From positions 1 through 32,666 of the forward strand of contig URWJ01000001.1 of assembly GCA_900551535.1 (NCBI GenBank): DNA of 32,666 bases. Direction: 5' to 3'. Every line of letters begins with the position of its first letter. Within the stretch, counting starts at the first letter, position 1. Origin of the DNA: an uncultured Granulicatella sp. (GTDB taxonomy: Bacteria; Bacillota; Bacilli; Lactobacillales; Aerococcaceae). Below the pieces are notes generated by a model. The model did not search any database. It worked only from the letters and a program-made list of their open reading frames with translations, and was not told the origin of the DNA. Positions 24,190 to 31,653 of the stretch are shown here, one piece after another. The translations under genes and the position numbers were made by a program.

Positions 24190-25262
24190 AAAAAGCTTCA
24201 AACCAAAAGCTATTTCTTTCAGTCTCCTTTTTTTCTTTTATCATTATGTTATTAATTTCAATTGCTTATGGCTCTGCAATTTCAAAAAATGCTTGGTACA
24301 TTGATTTAATCTCATTAAAAATTTTGTACATTCCTTTTTTAGTATATTTGGTTGCTTTTTCTTTGATTATTGGTTTAGCCGTTTCAATGGTTATTTATTT
24401 CATCAATCAAAAGAAGTTTGAGCAAATTGAGAATGAATTACAGTCTTTAGCCGAGGGAAATTATGAAAGTTTTATTTTTGAACAAAGAAAAGTTGACTTA
24501 GAGAATACAACTGTTTATCAGGAAGATATTGAAAAACATATCTTAGTTGTTAGAGATAAGTTGTTGGAATTGTCTAAAGAGGTTCAAATCAATGGAAATC
24601 AGCCGAAATTAGTCGATGGTGAGACCAAAGAAGAGATTTTAACCCAAGAGCGTCATCGCTTAGCAAGAGAGCTTCATGACTCTGTTAGCCAGCAATTATT
24701 CGCTGCCATGATGTTACTGTCTGCATTGAACGAACAAGCATCGGTTAATACAAACGAACTCTTTCAAAAGCAATTAAAAATGGTAGAAAGTATCATTAAT
24801 GAATCTCAATCGGAAATGCGTGCTTTACTATTGCACTTACGTCCGATTAGTTTAGAAGGTAAGACCTTAAGAAAAGGAATTGAACAATTATTAATTGAAT
24901 TAAAATCAAAAGTTCAGATTTTGCTAAAGTGGGAAGTTGATGATATTTATTTACCCAATGGAGTTGAAGACCATTTATTTAGAATCGTACAGGAGTTGCT
25001 CTCTAATACGTTACGGCATTCAAAAGCTAAAGAGCTTGAAGTTTATTTGAAACAAATAGACCAATCAGTGCTTTTAAAAGTAATTGATGATGGTGTTGGT
25101 TTTGACACAAGCGAAACTAAAGCTGGTAACTATGGGTTACAAAATATTAAAGAACGTGTTTCAGGAATGGGTGGAACATGTAAATTTATTAGTTTTCCTG
25201 GCAAAGGCACGAGTATCGAAATTAAAATACCAATAATAAAGGGGAGTGAATTGAATGATTAA
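24186..25262 (+). CDS. liaS: LiaS-type sensor histidine kinase
   Basis: A 358-residue NarL-group kinase. Two N-terminal membrane helices (about 10-30 and 48-73) flank a very short outer loop, typical of intramembrane-sensing kinases that rely on a partner such as LiaF. A HAMP-like linker leads to the HisKA_3 domain with H164 in RHRLARELHDSVSQQLFA. The ATPase domain has VQELLSNTLRHSKA and DDGVGFDTS, then GLQNIKERV. It phosphorylates LiaR, whose gene overlaps its end by eight bases. Confidence 0.93.
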   Translation: MKKASNQKLFLSVSFFSFIIMLLISIAYGSAISKNAWYIDLISLKILYIPFLVYLVAFSLIIGLAVSMVIYFINQKKFEQIENELQSLAEGNYESFIFEQRKVDLENTTVYQEDIEKHILVVRDKLLELSKEVQINGNQPKLVDGETKEEILTQERHRLARELHDSVSQQLFAAMMLLSALNEQASVNTNELFQKQLKMVESIINESQSEMRALLLHLRPISLEGKTLRKGIEQLLIELKSKVQILLKWEVDDIYLPNGVEDHLFRIVQELLSNTLRHSKAKELEVYLKQIDQSVLLKVIDDGVGFDTSETKAGNYGLQNIKERVSGMGGTCKFISFPGKGTSIEIKIPIIKGSELND

Positions 25263-25887
25263 AGTATTATTGATTGATGATCACGAGATGGTTAGATTAG
25301 GTGTTTCTGCCTATTTATCTATTCAAGAGGACATTGAAGTCATTGGTGAAGCTGAAAACGGTCAAATTGGATATGAGAAAGCTTTAGAGCTAAGACCAGA
25401 TGTTATTATGATGGACTTAGTTATGGATGTTATGGACGGAATTGAGTCAACGAAGGCAATCTTAAAAGACTGGCCAGAAGCTAGAATTATTATTGTGACT
25501 AGTTTTATTGATGACGAAAAAGTCTATCCAGCTTTAGAGGCAGGAGCATCAAGTTATATGTTGAAAACATCAACGGCAGGAGAAATTGCCAATGCGATTC
25601 GTTCTACATATGCGGGAGAATCGATTTTGGAACCTGAAGTGACTGGCAAAATGATGGAACGCTTTACTAAAAAGAAAGAACCTGTATTGCATGATGATTT
25701 AACCAATCGTGAACAAGAAATTTTACTGTTAATTGCTCAAGGAAATTCCAATCAAGAAATTGCGGACCAATTATTTATTACTTTAAAAACGGTTAAAACA
25801 CACGTATCTAATATATTAGCTAAATTAGATGTTGAGGATCGCACACAAGCAGCTATCTATGCATTCAAACATCATTTAATTGAATGA
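25255..25887 (+). CDS. liaR: LiaR-type response regulator (NarL/LuxR family)
   Basis: A 210-residue regulator with a receiver domain (D9 in LLIDDHE, phospho-acceptor D54 in VIMMDLVMDVMDG, T82, K104) and a C-terminal LuxR-type helix-turn-helix (about 145-205, LTNREQEILLLIAQGNSNQEI and KTVKTHVSNILAKL). It is the output of LiaFS and usually activates its own operon and envelope-protective genes. AAAGGGGAG upstream of the ATG lies inside liaS. A terminator follows. Mutations in the homologous enterococcal system are linked to daptomycin resistance; none can be judged here. Confidence 0.94.
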   Translation: MIKVLLIDDHEMVRLGVSAYLSIQEDIEVIGEAENGQIGYEKALELRPDVIMMDLVMDVMDGIESTKAILKDWPEARIIIVTSFIDDEKVYPALEAGASSYMLKTSTAGEIANAIRSTYAGESILEPEVTGKMMERFTKKKEPVLHDDLTNREQEILLLIAQGNSNQEIADQLFITLKTVKTHVSNILAKLDVEDRTQAAIYAFKHHLIE

Positions 25888-25892
25888 TTCAT

Positions 25893-25938
25893 AGAACAAG
25901 ACAAAGGATGATTCTATTTTTGTTTCGTTCTTTTTTTG
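25893..25938 (+). terminator. Rho-independent terminator after liaR
   Basis: A 13-bp imperfect stem (25893-25905 with 25919-25931, one A-C mismatch and one G-U) followed by a T tract. Confidence 0.75.
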
Positions 25939-25945
25939 TTATACT
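25937..25945 (+). promoter_or_regulatory. Extended -10 promoter for the KtrA-like gene
   Basis: TGT-TATACT (25937-25945) is an extended -10 element that lies within the T tract of the liaR terminator, 60 bases before the coding start. Confidence 0.45.
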
Positions 25946-26004
25946 GAAGTAGATTAAGTTTTCAGTCAAAAAATAATGAAAAGTGAAAGCAGAAGGTGTA
26001 AAAA

Positions 26005-26664
26005 ATGAAAAAGAACTTTGCGATTATTGGCTTAGGAAGATTTGGCGGGAGTATTTGCCGAACTTTGATTGAGGCAGGACAAGATGTTTTAGTTATCGAT
26101 TCTAGTGAAGATCGGGTCAATGAATTTATGAATATTGCGACCCATGCAGTAGTAGCTAACGCTCAAGATGAGAGTGTTTTACGTTCGTTAGGTATCCGTA
26201 ATTTTGACCATGTTGTTGTGGCAATTGGTGAAGATATCCAGGCAAGTATTTTAGCTACTTTAATGATTAAAGAAATGGGTGTGCCTTTTGTTACGGCAAA
26301 AGCTCAAAATGAATATCACGGGCAAGTGCTAGAAAAAGTTGGAGCTGACCATGTTGTCCATCCTGAAAGGGATATGGGAATTAGAATTGGGCATCATCTC
26401 GTTTCAAAGAATGTTGTCGATTATTTAGAACTATCTGATAAATACTCACTAGTTGAGTTAAAGGTAACCAATTCTAAATTTTATAATAAATCTTTGGCTG
26501 ATCTGGATTTTAGAGCGAAATTTGGACTGACTGTTATTGGAATGCGTCGTGGGCAAGAAATGATTATTTCACCTACAGCGGACGAAAAGATTCAAGAAAA
26601 TGATACGTTGATGTTAGTTGGCGCGGTAGATGATTTAGATCGTTTAGAAGCTAAAATGCCTTAG
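26005..26664 (+). CDS. ktrA: KtrA/TrkA-type potassium transport regulatory protein
   Basis: A 219-residue cytosolic RCK protein. The N-terminal Rossmann domain (1-135) has IIGLGRFGG (GxGxxG at 9-14) and D32 ending the second strand, which bind ATP/ADP or NAD. The C-terminal RCK_C domain (about 136-219) covers SLVELKVTNSKFYNKSLADL and ENDTLMLVGAVDDL. KtrA-type octamers gate a KtrB potassium channel; no ktrB is in this window, so the channel subunit must be elsewhere. AAGGTG precedes the ATG. It is a single-gene unit. The Ktr versus Trk name is by length (one RCK repeat), not proven. Confidence 0.88.
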   Translation: MKKNFAIIGLGRFGGSICRTLIEAGQDVLVIDSSEDRVNEFMNIATHAVVANAQDESVLRSLGIRNFDHVVVAIGEDIQASILATLMIKEMGVPFVTAKAQNEYHGQVLEKVGADHVVHPERDMGIRIGHHLVSKNVVDYLELSDKYSLVELKVTNSKFYNKSLADLDFRAKFGLTVIGMRRGQEMIISPTADEKIQENDTLMLVGAVDDLDRLEAKMP

Positions 26665-26665
26665 T

Positions 26666-26690
26666 AAAATACAAAACTGTATTTAAAATT
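26666..26690 (+). terminator. Weak hairpin after the KtrA-like gene
   Basis: AAATACA-AAAC-TGTATTT (26667-26684) starts just after the stop codon. It is all A/T except one C-G and lacks a good T tract, so termination may be partial. Confidence 0.3.
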
Positions 26691-26783
26691 TATCAATGAT
26701 TACTAGTGAATCAAGATTTTTCTTTTAATTTAAATGTAAGAGTGCATTTCACAAACAGAAGAATGTGGTTTTTAATTTATTTG

Positions 26784-26792
26784 TGCTAAAAT
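26784..26792 (+). promoter_or_regulatory. Extended -10 promoter for the HesB-like gene
   Basis: TGC-TAAAAT at 26784-26792 with no clear -35. It predicts a leader of about 105 bases. Confidence 0.45.
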
Positions 26793-26799
26793 AGAGAAG

Positions 26800-26906
26800 T
26801 GAACATATTAAGGTCAATTTGACTGACTAACTTGTTGAATGAAAAGTTAGAATGTGAAATGTGAAGGGAGGAATCACAGAGAATTAATTTCTGTGAGTAT
26901 AAATAG
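26800..26906 (+). promoter_or_regulatory. Structured 5' leader of the HesB-like gene
   Basis: The leader holds a GTCAA-T-TTGAC dyad (26813-26823), a hairpin CTAACTT/AAGTTAG (26827-26833 with 26844-26850), a strong Shine-Dalgarno GGGAGG at 26866-26871, and a hairpin TCACAGA/TCTGTGA (26874-26880 with 26890-26896) between that Shine-Dalgarno and the ATG at 26907. An in-frame TAG directly precedes the ATG, so an earlier start is excluded. Confidence 0.5.
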
Positions 26907-27197
26907 ATGAAAATTGAAATTACAGAACGCGCAAAAAAATGGTTTGTAGATGAAGTTGGTGTTTCAAGCGGAGATGCTGTTCGTTTTTTTGGTAAATACG
27001 GTGGATCTAGTCCAATTCAAACAGGTTTTTCTTTAGGTATAGATTTAACAGAACCCCAAACACCGCTAGGAAAAATTGAATTAGATGGTGTAACTTATTT
27101 TGTTGAGGAAGCAGATGAGTGGTATTTCAGAGGTCATAATTTAAAAGTAGATTATAATGAACAAGTTGACGAACCAAGTTATGAGTATGTTCAATAA
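26907..27197 (+). CDS. HesB/YfhF-like small protein lacking cysteines
   Basis: A 96-residue protein whose start (MKIEITERAKKWFVDEVG) and middle (GDAVRFFGKYGGSSPIQTGFSLG) resemble the HesB/IscA-like Fe-S biosynthesis fold as seen in the Firmicutes YneR/YfhF group. It contains no cysteine at all, whereas true A-type Fe-S carriers need three, so it is unlikely to carry a cluster. Its function is unknown. The ATG lacks a nearby Shine-Dalgarno: GGGAGG is 35 bases upstream, separated by a hairpin. A strong terminator follows. Confidence 0.78.
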   Translation: MKIEITERAKKWFVDEVGVSSGDAVRFFGKYGGSSPIQTGFSLGIDLTEPQTPLGKIELDGVTYFVEEADEWYFRGHNLKVDYNEQVDEPSYEYVQ

Positions 27198-27212
27198 GTA
27201 AAAAAATAAAAA

Positions 27213-27255
27213 AGAGCACCTTTAGGTTTTGGAAAAACTAAAGGTGTTCTTTTTC
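27213..27255 (+). terminator. Rho-independent terminator after the HesB-like gene
   Basis: A 13-bp stem (27213-27225 with 27238-27250, one wobble), 12-base loop, then TTTTT. A-rich sequence on the left may also serve the other strand. Confidence 0.88.
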
Positions 27256-27344
27256 TATAAGTTCAAAAGAGCTAGAACAAAAGGTTTTATAATTCCTAAA
27301 AACTAAATTGGGTCTTAATTTAGTTCGTTCTCTTTTATGGACTA

Positions 27345-27382
27345 AATAAAAACCATTTAAGCATTTGCTTAAATGGTTTTTT
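27345..27382 (-). terminator. Terminator of the rpoY-rnjA operon (bidirectional in form)
   Basis: A perfect 15-bp stem (27348-27362 with 27367-27381) with a 4-base loop. On the - strand it is followed by T-rich sequence just after the rnjA stop; the + strand also ends in T's, so it could stop convergent transcripts from both sides. Confidence 0.88.
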
Positions 27383-27389
27383 AATGAAT

Positions 27390-29063
27390 TTACACAGGCA
27401 TAATAATTGGTAAAATCATAGGGTGACGTTCAGTTTTTTCAAACAAGAACGGTTGAAGACTCCCAATAACGGTTTCTTTAATTAACTGTTCAGTCAAGTT
27501 CTCGTCAGAGCTAGTTGTTTCTCTTAACGCTCTAAAAATGACACGTTGTGCTTCATTAATTAAATCACCAGATTCACGCATATAGATGAAACCTCGTGAT
27601 AAAATATCTGGACCAGCTAAAATATCTTTTGTTTTGTAGTCAATAGTTACAACAACGACAACAAGACCTTCTTCAGAGAGGATACGGCGATCGCGAAGAA
27701 CGACATTGCCAATATCTCCAATCCCTTTTCCATCAACATAAACATCGCCAGCATTAAAATGACCAGCCATTCGAGCTGATTCAGCTGTTAAAGCTAAAAC
27801 ATCACCATTTGCTAGAATAAAAGAATTTTCACTAGGAATACCCACTTGTTTTGCTAATGTAGTATGAATTTTTTGCATTCTGAACTCACCATGAACAGGC
27901 ACAAAATATTTTGGTTTCATTAAACGTAACATCAATTTTTGTTCTTGTTGACCACCATGACCAGAAGTATGGATGTTGTTAACTTTCCCATGAATAACTT
28001 CAGCACCAGCTTCAGAGAGTAAATTGATTACACGATTTACACTAGTTGTGTTACCAGGAATTGGTGAACTAGAAAAGACAACTGTATCACCAGGTTGAAT
28101 TGAAATTTGTCTATGCGTTCCATTTGCAATTCGGCTTAATGCCGCCATTGGCTCACCTTGAGAACCTGTACAAAGAATCGTGACTTCACTAGCAGGTAGG
28201 CGATTAAGTTCTTGTGCATCCACAAAAGTATCTTCAGGAGCAGTAATATAACCTAATTGTCGACCTGTTACCATAGCTGCTTCCATGCTTCGTCCGAAAA
28301 CAGCTATTTTACGGCCTGTTCGAACAGCAGCATTTGCAACTTGTTGAAGACGAGAAATATTTGAAGCAAATGTTGCAAATATAATCCGTCCTTCAACTTT
28401 TTGAAAAATACTTGTAATCGATTCGCCAACAATCTGTTCTGACTTAGTAAAGTTTGGTACTTCAGCATTTGTACTATCAGATAGTAAAGCTAAAACACCT
28501 TCATCACCAATTTTTGCCATGCGGTGTAAATTAGCAGGTTCGCCAACTGGTGTGAAATCAAATTTGAAATCACCAGTTAAGACAATATTTCCAGGTGGTG
28601 TTTTGACAACAACACCTAAAGCATCTGGAATACTATGAGTTGTTCTAAAGAAACTTACACTTGTTTTACGGAATTTGATTACAGTATCTTCGCCAATTTG
28701 GTTTAATTCTGCATCACGTAAAAGACCATGTTCATCTAATTTATTACGGATTAAAGCGAGTGCTAAAGGACCAGCATAAATCGGAATATTTACTTGTTTT
28801 AATAGAAATGGAATACCACCAATATGATCTTCATGACCATGAGTAATAACTAAGGCTTTAACCTTATTAATATTTTGAACGATATAGCTGTAATCAGGAA
28901 TGACATAGTCAATTCCTAACAAGTCGTCTTCAGGAAACTTAATACCGGCATCCACGATGATAATTTCATCTTGAAATTGAACGCCATAGGTATTTTTACC
29001 AATTTCCCCTAACCCCCCGATACCAAAGACAGCAGCTTCATTATTTTTTATAGTTGGTTTCAT
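27390..29063 (-). CDS. rnjA: Ribonuclease J1
   Basis: A 557-residue metallo-beta-lactamase/beta-CASP nuclease with 5'-to-3' exonuclease and endonuclease activity, central to mRNA turnover and rRNA maturation in Firmicutes. The metal site ITHGHEDHIGG gives H75, H77, D79 and H80. GDFKFDFTPVGEPANL, STNAEVPNF, the beta-CASP IFATFASNISRLQQV and the HTSGHGG motif are intact, and the protein ends RHPMILPIIMPV, very close to Bacillus RNase J1 rather than J2. Its start lies three bases after the rpoY stop, with GGAG inside the end of rpoY, so the two are co-expressed. A strong terminator follows. Confidence 0.97.
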   Translation of the reverse strand: MKPTIKNNEAAVFGIGGLGEIGKNTYGVQFQDEIIIVDAGIKFPEDDLLGIDYVIPDYSYIVQNINKVKALVITHGHEDHIGGIPFLLKQVNIPIYAGPLALALIRNKLDEHGLLRDAELNQIGEDTVIKFRKTSVSFFRTTHSIPDALGVVVKTPPGNIVLTGDFKFDFTPVGEPANLHRMAKIGDEGVLALLSDSTNAEVPNFTKSEQIVGESITSIFQKVEGRIIFATFASNISRLQQVANAAVRTGRKIAVFGRSMEAAMVTGRQLGYITAPEDTFVDAQELNRLPASEVTILCTGSQGEPMAALSRIANGTHRQISIQPGDTVVFSSSPIPGNTTSVNRVINLLSEAGAEVIHGKVNNIHTSGHGGQQEQKLMLRLMKPKYFVPVHGEFRMQKIHTTLAKQVGIPSENSFILANGDVLALTAESARMAGHFNAGDVYVDGKGIGDIGNVVLRDRRILSEEGLVVVVVTIDYKTKDILAGPDILSRGFIYMRESGDLINEAQRVIFRALRETTSSDENLTEQLIKETVIGSLQPFLFEKTERHPMILPIIMPV

Positions 29064-29066
29064 GGA

Positions 29067-29279
29067 TTAAAACTCCGTAATTTCGAATTCAGGACTTTGT
29101 TGTTCATAAGCTAAATGTTTGCCTTCAACTGGTTGAACAAATTCAATATTATAAGGGGTATTTTCTTCAACTAGCTTACGTGCTTGAACGGCATCCTCTG
29201 TTTCGACATATAAAGCTTTTGTATCCTCACGTTTTGGATTGCGTCCTTTTGTTTCTTGATAAGTGATTTTAAAAATCAT
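29067..29279 (-). CDS. rpoY: DNA-directed RNA polymerase epsilon subunit
   Basis: A 70-residue protein of the DUF1447/RpoY family, a small accessory subunit bound to core RNA polymerase in Firmicutes. It starts MIFKITYQETKGRNPKREDTK-like and ends EFEITEF, with VEENTPYNIEFVQPV in the middle, all characteristic. On the - strand AAGGAGAG precedes the ATG with good spacing. It is the first gene of the rpoY-rnjA pair, a conserved arrangement. A short hairpin ACTGC/GCAGT (29302-29315) lies in its leader. Confidence 0.95.
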   Translation of the reverse strand: MIFKITYQETKGRNPKREDTKALYVETEDAVQARKLVEENTPYNIEFVQPVEGKHLAYEQQSPEFEITEF

Positions 29280-29854
29280 AGTTTTCTCTCCTTTATAAGT
29301 TACTGCAAAAGCAGTGATTTTATTTAATGAACGTTTATACTTACCAATGGAGTTGTTTTTTTACAGCCAATAGCTGGAACTTGTGAATAGCGATAAGACG
29401 ATACAATGAAAACAAGAAAGAAAATTTAGTCATAAAAAATAAAGGTGACTAGCACCATTATTAAAATTATAGGCTAACCAAGAACAAGATGATCTGTTTT
29501 ACATCACCAAGTTACTCAGTTAAATGAAACCAAATAGAGTTCTGTTTCATTGTAAATGTAGGTAGTAACACTATTAAAAGAGTAGAATAACGACAAAGTT
29601 GTCAGTTTGTCGACTCTTTCTTCAATTCCGAACGATGGTTGTGGTAAAATCACAACATTGTATGATTATTTTAACATAATTTGCTTAGTAAGTATAGAAA
29701 GTAAATCGTATAATTTGAATCCAAGTATAAATGATTGTTATTTAATATAAATTAGAGCCAATAATAACAAAAAATGAACGAATAATGAAAAAAATGAATA
29801 AGATTCAGTAAAGTGCTGACTTTTTATTATTATTTATGGTATAGTCTATTTATC
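29280..29854. other. Long intergenic region between divergent rpoY and the ABC exporter operon
   Basis: This spacer has no reading frame of note on either strand. It holds several dyads: AATGAAAC/GTTTCATT (29523-29551); a larger structure AAAGAGT...CGACAAA with TTTGTCG-ACTCTTT (about 29577-29619), whose two 7-bp arms are split by a 7-base bulge; and GTTGTG/CACAAC (29638-29656). The rpoY promoter must lie near its left end (a TATAAA-like -10 on the - strand near 29335-29340). No mobile-element ends were recognised. Confidence 0.5.
29816..29845 (+). promoter_or_regulatory. Putative promoter of the ABC exporter operon
   Basis: CTGACT (29816-29821), an 18-base spacer and TATAGT (29840-29845). 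Transcription would start around 29852. Confidence 0.55.
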
Positions 29855-29890
29855 GAACTTTTTCGGCTTAGACCCAAGCTGAAAGAGTTC
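29855..29890 (+). promoter_or_regulatory. Stable hairpin at the 5' end of the ABC exporter transcript
   Basis: A 15-bp stem (29855-29869 with 29876-29890, two G-U pairs) with loop AGACCC begins within a few bases of the predicted transcript start. No T tract follows, so it is not a standard terminator. A 5'-terminal stem could shield the message from 5' exonuclease or regulate it. Confidence 0.6.
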
Positions 29891-29922
29891 CTTATTATGT
29901 GTTATACAAAGGAGATGATTTG

Positions 29923-31653
29923 TTGAAATTAATGTGGAATTATACAAAAAAATATAAGAAGTTGGTCTTCTTAAATTTTATTTGTGTATTTGGTTTTATT
30001 TTGATTGAGTTAGGGTTACCAACTATTTTAGCTCAAATGATTGACAAGGGAATTGCACAAAATGATTTTGAAGTAGTAAAACGATATGGGGTACTCATGC
30101 TCGTGATTTGTTTAATTGGTTTAGTAGCGCTGATATTCTTAGCCTACTGCGGAAGTAAGATCACCACAGGAATTGTTCGAGATATCCGGGACGATCTTTT
30201 TGAAAAAACACAATCATTCTCACATAGAGAGTACGATCAATTTGGCGTTTCTTCATTAGTTACGAGAACGACAAATGACGCTTTTCAAGTGATGCAATTT
30301 ATGCAAATGATTCTAAGAATGGGAATGATGACCCCTTTAATGTTCATCTCAAGCTTTATTATGATTATTCGAACGAGTCCTTCTTTATCAGGCGTGGTAT
30401 TTATTGCCGTACCATTCTTATTGGTAGGAGTCCTAATTATTGGGAAGAAATCGGAACCTTTATCTGAAAAGCAACAAGCTAATTTAGATGCAATTAATTT
30501 AAATTTGCGAGAAAATTTAACGGGATTACGTGTTATCCGCGCTTTTGTTAATGAGAAGTTTCAAGAATCTAGATTTAGTAAAGTAAATGGAAATTATACA
30601 GCTGTGTCAAAAAAACTATTTAAGTTAATGGCATTCGCCCAACCAGGATTTTCACTAATTTTCAACTTATTATTTGCTTGTATTCTTTGGCTGGGAACGA
30701 TTCAAATTAGTCAGAATAATTTGCAAGTTGGACAACTAATTGCATTTATTGAATATATTTTTCATGCACTATTCTCATTTATGTTATTTGCAAATGTCTT
30801 TATGATGTATCCAAGAGCTGCCGTTTCTGCTAACCGGATTCAAGAGGTTTTAGATACAGAGGCAGTAATTACAGAAAACGAAGATGGTGTAACTGAAACA
30901 GAAACACATGGCTATTTAACTTTTGAAAATGTAACGTTTGCTTATCCTGGAAATACTGAAACGCCTGTCATCCGTGATGTCAGTTTTAGTTCGAAACCTG
31001 GTGAAACGATTGCCTTTATTGGAAGTACAGGTAGTGGGAAATCAACTCTTATCCAGTTAATTCCACGTTTCTATGATGTGACAAGAGGCCGGATTTTATT
31101 AGATGGTGTTGATGTTCGTGATTATAAATTAAGTGCATTACGCCAAAAAATTGGTTTTATTCCTCAAAAGGCGCTTTTATTTACAGGAACGATTGCTGAA
31201 AATATGCGTTATGGAAAGTGGAATGCAACAACTAAGGAATTGGAAGAAGCATCTGATATTGCTCAAGCAAAAGAGTTTATTTCTCTTAAACCGAAGCAGT
31301 TTGATGAGTTACTAGCAGAAGGTGGAAGCAACATGTCTGGTGGACAAAAACAACGTTTGTCAATTGCCAGAGCGATTGTTAAAAAACCTGATGTTTATAT
31401 TTTTGATGATAGTTTCTCAGCATTAGATTATCAAACAGATGCTAATTTACGTGCTCGTTTGCGAGATGAAACTTTAGATGCAACAGTCTTAATAGTTGCG
31501 CAACGTGTGGGTACAATTATGCATGCAGATAAAATATTAGTGTTAAATGAGGGTGAAGTAGTTGGTAGTGGTACCCATCAAGAATTGTTGAAGACTTGTG
31601 ATGTTTATTATGATATAGCTTCTTCCCAGTTATCGAAGGAGGAATTAGCATGA
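29923..31653 (+). CDS. Heterodimeric ABC exporter, subunit with degenerate ATP site
   Basis: A 576-residue ABC exporter half (six membrane helices in residues 1-310, ATPase domain after about 330). Walker A is GSTGSGKST (367-375) and the signature is NMSGGQKQR (from 470). The catalytic Glu after Walker B is replaced by Asp (D496 in IFDDSFSALD) and the switch His by Gln (Q527 in IVAQRVG). This is the degenerate-site pattern of one half of LmrCD, BmrCD and EfrAB type multidrug exporters. The upstream GTG at 29899 is unlikely; AAAGGAG at 29908-29914 fits a TTG start at 29923 (TTG 29920 or ATG 29932 are alternatives). Its stop overlaps the next ABC gene by four bases. Confidence 0.9.
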   Translation: MKLMWNYTKKYKKLVFLNFICVFGFILIELGLPTILAQMIDKGIAQNDFEVVKRYGVLMLVICLIGLVALIFLAYCGSKITTGIVRDIRDDLFEKTQSFSHREYDQFGVSSLVTRTTNDAFQVMQFMQMILRMGMMTPLMFISSFIMIIRTSPSLSGVVFIAVPFLLVGVLIIGKKSEPLSEKQQANLDAINLNLRENLTGLRVIRAFVNEKFQESRFSKVNGNYTAVSKKLFKLMAFAQPGFSLIFNLLFACILWLGTIQISQNNLQVGQLIAFIEYIFHALFSFMLFANVFMMYPRAAVSANRIQEVLDTEAVITENEDGVTETETHGYLTFENVTFAYPGNTETPVIRDVSFSSKPGETIAFIGSTGSGKSTLIQLIPRFYDVTRGRILLDGVDVRDYKLSALRQKIGFIPQKALLFTGTIAENMRYGKWNATTKELEEASDIAQAKEFISLKPKQFDELLAEGGSNMSGGQKQRLSIARAIVKKPDVYIFDDSFSALDYQTDANLRARLRDETLDATVLIVAQRVGTIMHADKILVLNEGEVVGSGTHQELLKTCDVYYDIASSQLSKEELA

